Shown: positions 1-7,207, numbered from the stretch's first letter. The stretch: 36,089 nucleotides of DNA from an uncultured Geobacter sp. (GCA_903857795.1 CAIOGM010000050.1:1-36089); one strand, 5' to 3'. Notes: generated from the letters alone by a model not told the origin. A program made the numbers and translations.

Positions 1-2
1 AA

Positions 3-98
3 AATTGCAACCTGAAAAATGCCGACCTGACCGGAGCAAAAGGGGTGACTTCACCGGTCGAAGAGACCGCTGCCGAAGCAGAGGAGGGTGGACCATGA
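3..98 (+). CDS. Pentapeptide-repeat protein, 3' end only
   Basis: The first bases read in frame as the tail of a protein containing NLKNADLTGA, which fits the A(D/N)Lxx periodicity of pentapeptide repeats. A short acidic tail ending in EEGGP and a TGA stop follow. The 5' part lies outside the window, so full length and function cannot be judged. It converges with the minus-strand DUF6599 gene, with three bases between the two stop codons and no room for a separate terminator. Pentapeptide repeats form a right-handed beta helix and say little about function. The family call rests on barely two repeats, so it is tentative. Confidence 0.55.
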   Translation, partial: NCNLKNADLTGAKGVTSPVEETAAEAEEGGP

Positions 99-101
99 AC
101 C

Positions 102-1010
102 TTATTTCCCCACTCTCCGCCGGACTGTTTCCATGACCGGCAGTGCGGTCGACACATCCTGCAACCGGACTATGCCGAATACGAACCGCCCCACTTGCTC
201 CACCACTACCTTGCCGTAGAGAGGATCGATCCCGGCAATCACTCCCCTTCCGTTTGTCTTGACCGGCTGAGCCCCACCCCCGTTCGCCCGCAGGTACTCC
301 CGGTAGGCCATGAAGCTCTTTAATCCCTCTTCCGCAGACCCATCCAACACGATGAACAGCCGGACCGGCTTCCCGGCAATGACCCCATCGGCCAGCATCC
401 CACGATGGAAAAAGTCGTAGCCGAGCAGGCTGGTGGCGTTGTACAGAACAGTGCCCGGCGCCACTTCCGGGATGGCGAGCAGGTTGCTCTCAGACGGTTT
501 TTCCTGGCCGGCAGGGAGAAGTTTCGACACTGCCTGGGCACAGGCGACCAGGCTGCTCTTACCCGCGTCAGGGGTTCCCGTCGACTGAAGCCGGACAAAA
601 TAGCGCCCTTGGTAGAAAAAGAGCTGGGTCGGTGTCACGGCCCCTTCGGCCCCGATGGGGGCCGGGTCGGCCCCCTTGGGACGATAGTTGGCATAGAGGC
701 CGAAGGCGTCCAGCAGAGAGCCCACTCGATAGAGCTCAAGATCGAAGCCCTGCTCCTGCCGGGCGTAGCGCCCGGAGGCGAGGAGTTCGAACCCGTAGGG
801 GAAATAGAGTTCCGCCTCTCCGTTGATCCGGTCGGACAATCTCTCCCGGTCATAGAACTCTACCTTGCCGTCCAGGGACCAGCCCGGCCCGCACGATGGA
901 ACGGGAAGCAGGAGAGGCCGCGGAGGCTGCGGCGCATGGCCGGCGGCGGATACCCCACGACTGCAGAGGAAGAAGCCGAACAACAACAGTATGATGCGTA
1001 ATGGCGGCAC
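102..1010 (-). CDS. Exported DUF6599 family protein
   Basis: The product has about 302 residues. The N-terminus is hydrophobic (PPLRIILLLFGFFLCSRGVSA) with a likely signal peptidase site after VSA, so it is probably periplasmic. The mature part shows the features of the DUF6599 family: a NGEAELYFPYGFELL segment, then DAFGLYANYRPKG and a GRYFVRLQ strand. The biochemical role of the family is unknown. I chose the GTG at 1010 because a GGGGGT ribosome-binding site sits just upstream, inside the end of the preceding gene; the longer reading from 1094 would overlap that gene by 82 bases. Two bases separate it from the aldo/keto reductase gene, so the two are almost surely co-transcribed and may act in the same redox process at the membrane. 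The family call comes from remembered motifs and is fairly secure. Confidence 0.72.
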   Translation of the reverse strand: MPPLRIILLLFGFFLCSRGVSAAGHAPQPPRPLLLPVPSCGPGWSLDGKVEFYDRERLSDRINGEAELYFPYGFELLASGRYARQEQGFDLELYRVGSLLDAFGLYANYRPKGADPAPIGAEGAVTPTQLFFYQGRYFVRLQSTGTPDAGKSSLVACAQAVSKLLPAGQEKPSESNLLAIPEVAPGTVLYNATSLLGYDFFHRGMLADGVIAGKPVRLFIVLDGSAEEGLKSFMAYREYLRANGGGAQPVKTNGRGVIAGIDPLYGKVVVEQVGRFVFGIVRLQDVSTALPVMETVRRRVGK

Positions 1011-1012
1011 AG

Positions 1013-2191
1013 TTACCCCCACAGCTGCCGGGCCTGAGCCATCTTGGCGGAGATGTCCAGGCCGTTGATGCAGCGGGCCGTACAGGCAGAGCAATCCAGA
1101 CAGGTCGCCGCCGTGGCGGACGCGGGAAGCTCCCGGTAGGTGGCGCCGGCAAGTTCAGGGTTCCTGTACCCTTGCGCATACATCAGCGAGCGGTTGACGG
1201 TGCTGATCTCCACTCCCCGCGGGCACCCCTCTTCGCAGCTCCCACAGAGGTGACAATAGTAAGGCTGCACCGCCGCGCCGTAGATCCGCAGAGTCCGTTG
1301 GTCGGCTGCCCGCAGCGGCACACCCATGACGGCGATATTCTCCTTGAGCTCAACCAGGTCCTTCATGCCGGGAATCGCCAGGGCGATATGGGGATTATTG
1401 AGCACCCACTTGAGCGCCGCCTGGTGGGGTGACAGCCCCCCCAGGGCCGTAGTGGCATACCCCCCGACCTGGCTCTTCATGGCGATGATCCCGAGGCCCG
1501 TTTCAGCGGCGCGGGTGATGGCGTCGGTCAGCTCTTTACCGCTCTTGAAGTTGTAGGAAACCAGGATCGTGTCAAAGAAGCGGCTGGGATCCGCGGCCAC
1601 TGCATTGACCACGTCCGTAGGGTTCTTGTGGACGGCCGCCCCGCAGAAACGGATTTTCCCCTGTTTCTTGAGCAGGGTGAAGGCTTCCCGCGGTTCTGCT
1701 CTGAAGATCCGCTCCTTGTCGGCATTGGCGTCCAGTTGAATGATATCGATATAGTCGGTCCCCAAGGCTTTGAGGCTGGCCTCCACGTCCTTGATAATCG
1801 CCTCTTTCGTGTTCAACTCCGTCTGAATCTTCGTGGCCACGAACACCTTATGGCGAAAACCCTGCAGCGCCTTACCGACGATCTCCTCGTTCTTCCCCGC
1901 CATATATTTTCGGGAGGTGTTGACATAGTTGACGCCATGTTCGAAGGCGACCCGGATCACTTCCGGTTCCGGGGTCAGCATGGCGCCGAACCCGACCACC
2001 GAGACCTTGAGCCCGGTCCGCCCGAGGGTCCGATAGACGGGAGGCGGAAACGTGAAGGGGGCTTTCTCTGCGTACTCCTGCACCGCCTCGGCAAGGGCAT
2101 TCCCCCCCATGAGCGTCGATGTGGCGCCCATCAGACCGATGTGGAGGAAATCCCTCCGGTTCATTTCGATCAACTTATCTCTCTGACTCAT
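1013..2191 (-). CDS. Tat-exported aldo/keto reductase with two 4Fe-4S motifs
   Basis: The product has 392 residues. A twin-arginine motif (NRRDFL, residues 11-16) precedes a hydrophobic stretch, suggesting export of a folded cofactor-bearing protein. Residues about 52-320 form an aldo/keto reductase barrel (YRTLGRTGLKVSVVGFGA, then VFVATK, and FCGAAVH later). The C-terminus carries two cysteine clusters of the CxxCxxCxxxC type, CHLCGSCEEGCP near residue 335 and CLDCSACTARC near residue 372, each able to hold a 4Fe-4S cluster. The usual catalytic tetrad Asp-Tyr-Lys-His appears altered: N91 stands where Asp is expected and D154 where His is expected, while Y96 and K121 are kept. The start at 2191 has an AGGAG site at good distance; the reading frame continues upstream into repeat DNA but has no support there. 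Substrate unknown. It is followed directly by the DUF6599 gene. Confidence 0.85.
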   Translation of the reverse strand: MSQRDKLIEMNRRDFLHIGLMGATSTLMGGNALAEAVQEYAEKAPFTFPPPVYRTLGRTGLKVSVVGFGAMLTPEPEVIRVAFEHGVNYVNTSRKYMAGKNEEIVGKALQGFRHKVFVATKIQTELNTKEAIIKDVEASLKALGTDYIDIIQLDANADKERIFRAEPREAFTLLKKQGKIRFCGAAVHKNPTDVVNAVAADPSRFFDTILVSYNFKSGKELTDAITRAAETGLGIIAMKSQVGGYATTALGGLSPHQAALKWVLNNPHIALAIPGMKDLVELKENIAVMGVPLRAADQRTLRIYGAAVQPYYCHLCGSCEEGCPRGVEISTVNRSLMYAQGYRNPELAGATYRELPASATAATCLDCSACTARCINGLDISAKMAQARQLWG

Positions 2192-2220
2192 GGTTAACTC
2201 CTTTGTCCGGTTTTGGCGGA

Positions 2221-2328
2221 TCAGGCGACGTAAATTCCCGGTGCAATTTCTCGGGCCTGGCCGATGATGGCGAGGGTGGCCAGCAGTTCCGCTACCTTGT
2301 CGGTGCGGGCGCCGCTTGCCGCGCCCTA
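2221..2328 (-). pseudogene. Possible 3' remnant of a DNA methyltransferase-like gene
   Basis: Between the reductase and permease genes, one minus-strand frame ending in TGA at 2221 encodes a peptide with KVAELLATLAIIGQAREIA followed by PGIYVA. It looks like a real protein C-terminus rather than random sequence and resembles the tails I recall from class I restriction-modification methyltransferases of the Eco57I/PglX type. The frame is cut by a TAG at 2326-2328 and its upstream end runs into GC-rich hairpin repeats, so only about 30 residues survive. No start codon or ribosome-binding site is present. The family assignment is a weak guess from a short peptide; chance coding is possible. Confidence 0.3.
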
Positions 2329-2380
2329 CCTTGCCGCACCTCCTCGCCTGCGTCACTGTCGGGCGGAGCAAGCGCCGCCC
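2307..2380. repeat. Pair of short GC hairpin repeats
   Basis: Two short hairpins lie in this gap. One is GGGCGG-N8-CCGCCC at 2361-2380. The other, at 2307-2326, is a related GGGC...GCCC fold with a GCTTGCC centre. They share the AAGCG/CGCTT core and look like small interspersed palindromic units. They probably invaded the remnant gene next to them. Confidence 0.45.
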
Positions 2381-2402
2381 CTACGATTTCCGGACAAAAA
2401 GC

Positions 2403-2428
2403 AGATTCTTCGCTTCGCTCAGAATGAC
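2403..2428 (-). repeat. Interspersed 26-bp repeat overlapping the permease stop codon
   Basis: On the minus strand this unit begins GTCATTCTGA and continues GCGAAGCGAAGAATCT. A second copy lies at 31328-31353 with 22 of 26 bases identical. The unit supplies the last codons and the TGA stop of the nucleobase permease. Such units are known as scattered intergenic repeats in many bacterial genomes; their function is unknown. Confidence 0.7.
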
Positions 2429-3744
2429 AGTTTTTCATCCAGCCGCAGCAGCTGGTTGAGCAGCACCGCGAGGACCGTGCTGAGGGTCAGGGAGGAGTCG
2501 AAGAGCGGCCTGATAGCGTAGGGGACTCCGGCGAACAGGGCGGGGAGAAGATCGAGGCTGAGCCCGAAAATGAGGGAGATACCGATCACGAAGGTCCGGC
2601 GGTTGTCCATGCCGGCCCCCACGATGATCTGGATGCCCGAGGCGATCATGAAGCAGGTCACGAAGATGAGGATCGCCCCCATCACCGGCATCGGCATGAC
2701 GGAGATGACACCGGTTATCCTGGGGAAGAAGGCGAGCACGATGAACAGGCCGCCCGCCATGTAGCCGATAACCCGACTGGTGGCGCCCGAGGCGCTGCTG
2801 AAGGCCACATTGCTCGCCGAGGTGTCCGACGCCACCCCCCCCAGCACTCCGGAGAGTATGACGCAGACCGAATCCGCTACCAGTCCGTTGCCGATCCGTC
2901 TCGTATCCGGCGCCGTCCATTGGGTATCATTCACCTTTTCGCACATGATCAGGTTGCCGAACGACTTGAGCGCCCCGGTGATGGAGATGATGACGAACGT
3001 CGGGAGGAGGGACCATCTGAACGTGATGTTCCCGAACCCGTCATAGTTCGGGAGCGCGATCCACGGTGCGGAGGCGATACTCTGAAATTGTGCCGCCGTC
3101 AGCAGACCGGCCCCCACCGAGAGCAGATAGCCGGTGAGCATCCCCGCCAGGACGCTGTAGAGCTTGAGCTTTCCCTTTCCCCAGATGTTGACTCCCACCA
3201 TGACGAAGAGGGTTATAAACGCCACCAGCAGGCAGGTCACCTGGATCGGCTCCCCTTCGTAGTTGATCCCGAGGAATTTGGAAACCCCCAGGGGAATGAT
3301 CGATTCCGCCACCATGAGGACCACCAGCCCCGATATTTCCGGCGGGAAGAGAAACTTGATGCGGTGCAACCCGCGGGCAAAGACGATCTCGACCAGCCCC
3401 GCCACGATGGTCATGCCGCGCATCAGCGGCAATCCCCCGAGCCAGGCGGCCGCCATTGACGAGGCAAAGAAGTTCGGCCCGCAGAGGTTGGGGCAGAGGT
3501 AGCCGGAACCTAACCAGCGGAGACGCAGGGACTGGATGATCGTCCCGATGCCGCAGGAGATCATGGTGAGCGCCACCACCGACCGCACCTGGTCAAAGCC
3601 GCCGCCGATCTCGGATACCAGCACTATGGGGAAGGCGATTGAGCTGGACATGAGGAAGATATGCTGTACGCCGAGGAGAAACAGGACCGCCAGAGGGGGC
3701 GAGTCGTCCAGGCCATAAATGAGATGTTCCGGTCTCTTTGCCAT
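2419..3744 (-). CDS. NCS2-family nucleobase (uracil/xanthine) permease
   Basis: The product has 441 residues with about a dozen or more hydrophobic segments over its whole length. The N-terminus (IYGLDDSPPLAVLFLLGVQH) and the internal LVADSVCVILSGVLGG and AFSSASGATSRVIGYMAGG segments are typical of the nucleobase:cation symporter-2 (UraA/XanQ/UapA) family, which imports uracil, xanthine or uric acid with protons. The exact substrate cannot be read with confidence. ATG at 3744 follows a GGGAG site. The gene starts seven bases after the stop of the Cache-domain gene, so both probably belong to one leftward transcript. Its last codons are formed by an interspersed repeat, so the extreme C-terminus (KLSF) may not be ancestral. 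Confidence 0.9.
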   Translation of the reverse strand: MAKRPEHLIYGLDDSPPLAVLFLLGVQHIFLMSSSIAFPIVLVSEIGGGFDQVRSVVALTMISCGIGTIIQSLRLRWLGSGYLCPNLCGPNFFASSMAAAWLGGLPLMRGMTIVAGLVEIVFARGLHRIKFLFPPEISGLVVLMVAESIIPLGVSKFLGINYEGEPIQVTCLLVAFITLFVMVGVNIWGKGKLKLYSVLAGMLTGYLLSVGAGLLTAAQFQSIASAPWIALPNYDGFGNITFRWSLLPTFVIISITGALKSFGNLIMCEKVNDTQWTAPDTRRIGNGLVADSVCVILSGVLGGVASDTSASNVAFSSASGATSRVIGYMAGGLFIVLAFFPRITGVISVMPMPVMGAILIFVTCFMIASGIQIIVGAGMDNRRTFVIGISLIFGLSLDLLPALFAGVPYAIRPLFDSSLTLSTVLAVLLNQLLRLDEKLSF

Positions 3745-3751
3745 AAACTCC

Positions 3752-4720
3752 CTACTGTTTCATCCAGATCGGCGTCGCCAGGAAGAAATCGGAGCCGATC
3801 AGGAACGTCTTCCCCCCGGTCCTGACTTTTCTGACATACGCCAGTTTTCTCGAGGGGGTGGCCGCTCCCGGCCTGGGCCAGAGGTACTGCACCCATGCCT
3901 CGTCGTGGCTCTTGAGTTTGGCGATAATCTCCTTCATGACCGGCCGACCGATGGCGTCCGTGAAGTTGGAGAGGTCGCGTCCCTGCATCATGGGAAAGGC
4001 GGGGTCGACCAGGGCGCGTCCCTGCTCGTCGGTCACGTAGATGTAGGTTTCGAGGAAATTGAACCGGGACGAGGGGTCGCGGAACGCCCGGAACGCGGCG
4101 TCCTTCCCTTCTGCTGCAAGCAGCTCCGCCCCACGCCGGACGTTTTCCTCCACAAACAGCCGTTCAATCTTGGCATTGTAGATGCCGCTGCCGAGCAGGT
4201 AGACCTTGCCGTCAGGCACCACCACCTTGCGAATGTAGGCGGTTTTCCATTTTGGCAGAAACTCGTTCTTTTCATCCCAGTGGTAGAAGACCCAGCCGTT
4301 TGCGTCTCGTTGCGGCTTTCTGCCGATGTCGGTGACGTAGCCGAGAACCGGCTTGCCGTCCATGTCCCGAAATTTCATGAGATTCTTTCCGACCAACTCC
4401 GGGGAGGTGGCGTGAAAGACGTTGACGCCGTCCAGGTCATAGACGAAGAGGTAGTATTTACGGCTGAACCAGTGGGAATCCTCTCTGCGGAACTCTCCGA
4501 AGGCGGTCGTCCCGTTACGCTCCATGAGCGCGGCCGCGTCTTCGACGAAGCGGACCAGTTGTTTGGTATCTTCATACAGATACCGGCCGGTCCGGTCGGC
4601 GGCATGGACGGGAGAAATCCAGCAGAGAAGAGCGAAGATGAAGCAGAGCAGTGGCGCGCAGCGGATGAAGAGCAGCGAGCGGGCGCCTCTCTGGAGATAC
4701 CTTTCAACTCCTGTTTTCAA
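3752..4720 (-). CDS. Exported tandem Cache-domain protein
   Basis: The product has about 322 residues. A hydrophobic N-terminus (PLLCFIFALLCWISPVHAA) acts as a signal peptide or anchor. Two Cache-like ligand-binding modules follow. The first contains FVYDLDGVNVFHATSPELVG, then YHWDEKNEF and YIRKV; the second contains YIYVTDEQGRALVDPAFP, then LSNFTDAIGRP and KLAYVRKV. There is no kinase, cyclase or chemotaxis output domain, so it is a stand-alone periplasmic sensor or binding protein. The assigned start is a TTG inside the end of the preceding yehS-like gene (17-base overlap) with a GGGGG tract upstream; no better start is seen before the signal peptide, so the start is uncertain. It lies directly upstream of the NCS2 permease, which might share its ligand, but that is inference. 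Confidence 0.8.
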   Translation of the reverse strand: MKTGVERYLQRGARSLLFIRCAPLLCFIFALLCWISPVHAADRTGRYLYEDTKQLVRFVEDAAALMERNGTTAFGEFRREDSHWFSRKYYLFVYDLDGVNVFHATSPELVGKNLMKFRDMDGKPVLGYVTDIGRKPQRDANGWVFYHWDEKNEFLPKWKTAYIRKVVVPDGKVYLLGSGIYNAKIERLFVEENVRRGAELLAAEGKDAAFRAFRDPSSRFNFLETYIYVTDEQGRALVDPAFPMMQGRDLSNFTDAIGRPVMKEIIAKLKSHDEAWVQYLWPRPGAATPSRKLAYVRKVRTGGKTFLIGSDFFLATPIWMKQ

Positions 4721-5171
4721 GGGTCAGCCCCCGGACGAAGTTGCGGAGGAACTGGTCACCGCACGGCTTGTAATTTCTGTGCCCCTTGGCGCGAAACATG
4801 GCGGATAATTCCGGTTTTGAGAGCTGAACGCCGGCTTTCGCCAGGAGCAGGATCATCGCCTCTTCATTCAACTCCAGGGCGATCCTCAATTTCCGCAGGA
4901 TCAGGTTGTTGCTCAAGGTCACCGTAGCTTCCCTGCCGGCATCGGTGTTCTGCTCGTGCACCCCTCTGCGGCTGATGATCAGGCCGTCCAGAAATGCCCC
5001 CATCACCCGCTCTTCGCAGAGGGCAAAACCGGGCTCATCCTCTTTTTTCAGCAGCTTCAGCACCTCCAGAGGGGTGATGTCACCCCCGCCCAACCTGCAC
5101 GATTCGGCGATGGATTCGGCGTTCAGTTTCAGCGCGTAACGGAGCCTGCGCAGCAGATCGTTATGGGTCAT
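4704..5171 (-). CDS. yehS: DUF1456 (YehS-like) protein
   Basis: The product has 155 residues made of two related halves, each with a helix of the form LRRLRYALKLNAESI (first) and LRKLRIALELNEEAM (second) followed by LxxxEVLKLLK-like text. This internal duplication and the length fit the DUF1456/YehS family of small cytoplasmic proteins, whose function is not established. ATG at 5171 follows a short gap from the PhnA-like gene (10 bases), and its 3' end overlaps the Cache gene, so it belongs to the same leftward operon. No unusual features were seen. Confidence 0.85.
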   Translation of the reverse strand: MTHNDLLRRLRYALKLNAESIAESCRLGGGDITPLEVLKLLKKEDEPGFALCEERVMGAFLDGLIISRRGVHEQNTDAGREATVTLSNNLILRKLRIALELNEEAMILLLAKAGVQLSKPELSAMFRAKGHRNYKPCGDQFLRNFVRGLTLENRS

Positions 5172-5181
5172 TGGGGTATCC

Positions 5182-5520
5182 TTAGGCTTTCTTGACGAAC
5201 TCAGATTTCAGCTGCATGGCGCCTACGCCGTCGATCTTGCAGTCAATGTTGTGGTCGCCCGAGACGATCCGGATGTTTCTGACCTTGGCGCCGACCTTGA
5301 CCACCGATGACGATCCCTTGATCTTCAGATCCTTGATGACGGTCACCGAATCACCATCGTTGAGTATGTTGCCGAAGGCGTCGCGCACGACACGGCCGGC
5401 AGCTTCGTTCTCTGTTGCGGCCATTGGCCACTCGTGGGCGCATTCCGGGCAGACATACAGCTCTCCGTCTTCGTAGCTGTACTCCGAACTGCATGATGGG
5501 CATTTGGGTATGGTGGTCAT
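5182..5520 (-). CDS. yjdM: PhnA/YjdM zinc-ribbon protein
   Basis: The product has 112 residues. The N-terminal zinc ribbon has cysteines 7, 10, 24 and 27 (CPSC...CPEC). A PhnA-type beta domain follows, recognisable by [26 protein letters not shown] and the [10 protein letters not shown] strand. Despite the historic name, the family is not a phosphonoacetate hydrolase and its role is unclear. ATG at 5520 is preferred over the in-frame GTG at 5526 because the AAGGAG site lies five bases before the ATG and would touch the GTG. The ATG overlaps the stop of the upstream hydrolase (ATGA), suggesting translational coupling. Confidence 0.9.
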   Translation of the reverse strand: MTTIPKCPSCSSEYSYEDGELYVCPECAHEWPMAATENEAAGRVVRDAFGNILNDGDSVTVIKDLKIKGSSSVVKVGAKVRNIRIVSGDHNIDCKIDGVGAMQLKSEFVKKA

Positions 5521-6326
5521 CTGCACTCCTTATTAACTTCCCTCAGAAACTCGATGATGGCTGTCACCAGCGGCTCCGGTTGTTCCGTCTGGATCGAATG
5601 GGCCGCGCCTTGGATCACCGTCAGGCGGGCGCCCGGTATCTGCTTTGCCAGGGCCACAGAGGTTGCGACCGGCATCAATTGATCCAGTTCCCCGGCTATT
5701 ACGCAGGTCGGCGCCGTGATCCGCCCCAGCGTGCCGGTTGCGTCATAGGAGGCGATTGCCCGGACCTGTTCACGGAAGGCCTGGGCCGACTGGGGGTAGG
5801 GGGAGCCGGATAGAACGGTGATCGCCTCTTCAACCTGGGGGCGGTTGTCAAAAAACCGCTCTGTGAAGAGCCAGTAGAAGAGGGAGCGAAACCAGGCCTC
5901 ACCATTGGCCCCGGAGTCACGCGCCGCGGCCCAGTCGGCCAGCAGCAGGTTGTTGCGGGGGGAGTTGCACGGCGCCGAAGCCACAAGCAGGAGAGACGCC
6001 ACCATCCGGGGAGAGCGGAGGGCGCTCTCCATGGCCACCATCCCCCCCATGGAGTGTCCCAGCAGGTGAACTCTTTCGAACCCCAGATGAGCGGCCAGGG
6101 CCAGACAGTCATCGGCCATGCGGCCGACGGTGAGCTCACTCCGGAGGGGGGAGCGCCCCGCTCCCCGGTTATCAGGGAGGATCAGGGTAAAATGGCGCGC
6201 CAGGGGGGGCACCACCGGTTGCCAACTCTGGGAGTCGGAGGCCAGTCCGGCGATGAGCATCAGCGGCGGGCCATTCCCGTGCAGTTCGTAATAGAGCGAT
6301 GTGTCATCGATAATCAGCTGCGGCAT
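5517..6326 (-). CDS. Alpha/beta-fold hydrolase
   Basis: The product has 269 residues with the full layout of an alpha/beta hydrolase: an oxyanion segment [16 protein letters not shown], the DNRGAGRS turn, the nucleophile elbow GHSMGG with Ser92, a cap region, the acid Asp215 in AGELDQLMP and the base His243 in [11 protein letters not shown]. All triad residues are present, so it should be an active esterase, lactonase or related enzyme. It resembles the BioH and 3-oxoadipate enol-lactonase branch, but the neighbours give no pathway, so no specific name is assigned. It has no signal peptide. It overlaps the GIY-YIG gene upstream by 13 bases and the yjdM-like gene by four. Confidence 0.85.
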   Translation of the reverse strand: MPQLIIDDTSLYYELHGNGPPLMLIAGLASDSQSWQPVVPPLARHFTLILPDNRGAGRSPLRSELTVGRMADDCLALAAHLGFERVHLLGHSMGGMVAMESALRSPRMVASLLLVASAPCNSPRNNLLLADWAAARDSGANGEAWFRSLFYWLFTERFFDNRPQVEEAITVLSGSPYPQSAQAFREQVRAIASYDATGTLGRITAPTCVIAGELDQLMPVATSVALAKQIPGARLTVIQGAAHSIQTEQPEPLVTAIIEFLREVNKECR

Positions 6327-6583
6327 CGCTCTTCGACTCCTGCGTGCGCCACGAGGAACTCCTTTTCTGCCCGCTTCATCGCCTTGATACGGGCTTCACG
6401 CGCGGCCGCGGAAGAGCGGCAGTGGCCCTGTTCGAGATAGACCATCCGTAACGGCCGTCGTCCCCGGAAATACTTGGCGCCACGCCCCTGAGCATGCTGG
6501 AGAAACCGCCGTTCACAGTCCGTGGTAATCCCCGTGTAGAAGGAGTTGTCCGAACAGAGGATCATGTAGACGTGCCAGTTCAA
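6314..6583 (-). CDS. GIY-YIG domain protein (UPF0213 type)
   Basis: This is a small protein of 89 residues. It contains the GIY-YIG signature in the form VYMILCSDNSFYTGITTD, followed by RRFLQHAQGRGAKYFRGRRP and a late KAMKRAEKEFLV segment, as in YhbQ/UPF0213 proteins. These single-domain nuclease-fold proteins are thought to act on DNA, but the cellular role is poorly known. The start is a TTG preceded by a GGGGGG tract. It is the first gene of the leftward run and overlaps the hydrolase gene. The upstream gap separates it from the divergently oriented pilus locus. Confidence 0.85.
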   Translation of the reverse strand: MNWHVYMILCSDNSFYTGITTDCERRFLQHAQGRGAKYFRGRRPLRMVYLEQGHCRSSAAAREARIKAMKRAEKEFLVAHAGVEERCRS

Positions 6584-6599
6584 GGCGGTTGCCCCCCGG

Positions 6600-6643
6600 T
6601 ATCATTAATCGGAACTGTTGGCGCCGCAGAGTATCACTAATCA
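6600..6643. promoter_or_regulatory. Direct repeat TATCAYTAATC, possible operator
   Basis: TATCATTAATCGG (from 6600) and TATCACTAATCAG (from 6632) are near-identical and start 32 bases apart, close to three helical turns. They lie just upstream of the GIY-YIG start, where a regulator of the leftward operon might bind. No regulator is known; chance is not excluded. Confidence 0.25.
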
Positions 6644-6746
6644 GCGGCGGAATTGCAATCAGAAGATTATCCCCCGAGAAATGTTTTTATAAATAGATTG
6701 TTTCATTGTTTCACTAAGTTACCATGTATTTATAATAAAATTTAAA

Positions 6747-6756
6747 ATGTATACAT
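6747..6756. promoter_or_regulatory. ATGTATACAT palindrome in AT-rich island
   Basis: A perfect 10-base palindrome lies about 20 bases upstream of the putative flp -35 box, inside a stretch (about 6680-6800) far richer in A+T than the rest of the window. Half-sites ATGTAT recur at 6724 and 6794. This could be an activator or repressor site, or simply AT-rich promoter DNA. Confidence 0.3.
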
Positions 6757-6774
6757 AATAATTAAAATATTATA

Positions 6775-6803
6775 TTGACACTAAATTTAATCATGTATAT
6801 AGT
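6775..6803 (+). promoter_or_regulatory. Sigma70-type promoter for flp/Tad locus
   Basis: A consensus -35 box TTGACA (6775-6780) and a -10 box TATAGT (6798-6803) are separated by exactly 17 bases. Transcription would begin near 6810, leaving an untranslated leader of about 210 nt before flp. Confidence 0.65.
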
Positions 6804-6809
6804 CCCGAC

Positions 6810-7018
6810 TCGCTGAACCATGGGAGCCATTATACGAAGCAAGGCCGGTCTGCCGGGCTCTGGGGTTCACCTGGAAAGTGAGGGGCAAAGATGCGTCCAA
6901 GAGATGAAAACTTCACGACGGAAAGGGGGGTGCAGGATGACGGGCTGATTACTTCCGGGAAAAAGAGTAACGATGTTATCTGTCAACAGAGACACATTAC
7001 AGCAATGGAGGTCTAATC
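6810..7018 (+). promoter_or_regulatory. Hairpin-rich 5' leader of the flp mRNA
   Basis: This stretch has no convincing gene. It holds a row of small inverted repeats: ATGG-GAG-CCAT, CCGG-TCTG-CCGG, TCAC-N7-GTGA and TGAA-AAC-TTCA. Its base composition returns to that of the genome after the AT-rich promoter island. It does not match the c-di-GMP (GEMM) or other riboswitch consensus I can recall. A 42-codon frame from 6820 lacks a ribosome-binding site. A regulatory RNA or mRNA-stabilising leader for an abundant pilin transcript is plausible. The flp ribosome-binding site GGAGG ends seven bases before the ATG. Confidence 0.4.
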
Positions 7019-7207
7019 ATGAAAAGGTTAACCGAACTGTATGTAAAGGGTCAGTCGATGCTGAAGGATGAAAAAGGGCAGACAATGGTCGAATACGGGC
7101 TGTTGCTTACCCTGGTGGCGCTGATTCTTGCCGCGGTGCTCTCCACCATGGAACTCGGAATAGGGCGTGCGTTCGCGAATATTACCGCCAAGTTTCCGCT
7201 TTCATAA
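7019..7207 (+). CDS. flp: Flp-family type IVb major pilin
   Basis: This is a 62-residue prepilin. After a charged leader of 20 residues comes the prepilin peptidase site KG/QTMVEYGLLL, with Glu at position 5 and Tyr at position 6 of the mature chain, as usual for Flp pilins. A hydrophobic helix (LLLTLVALILAAVLSTM) and a short tail follow. The mature protein of about 42 residues would polymerise into the Tad pilus. A GGAGG site precedes the ATG. It is the first gene of the Tad locus and a strong hairpin follows its stop, which probably makes its transcript more abundant than those downstream. Only one flp copy is present here, while many Tad loci carry several. Confidence 0.93.
   Translation: MKRLTELYVKGQSMLKDEKGQTMVEYGLLLTLVALILAAVLSTMELGIGRAFANITAKFPLS

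Noticed and set aside
2192-2371. Longer N-terminus for the aldo/keto reductase from 2371
   Set aside because: The extension runs through repeats and lacks a ribosome-binding site, and it would bury the Tat signal.
6820-6948. 42-codon leader peptide before flp
   Set aside because: There is no ribosome-binding site, the frame has no family match and it would occupy a hairpin-rich leader.
6810-7018. c-di-GMP (GEMM) riboswitch in the flp leader
   Set aside because: The hallmark GCAAAGCC and receptor-loop patterns are not present at the expected positions.
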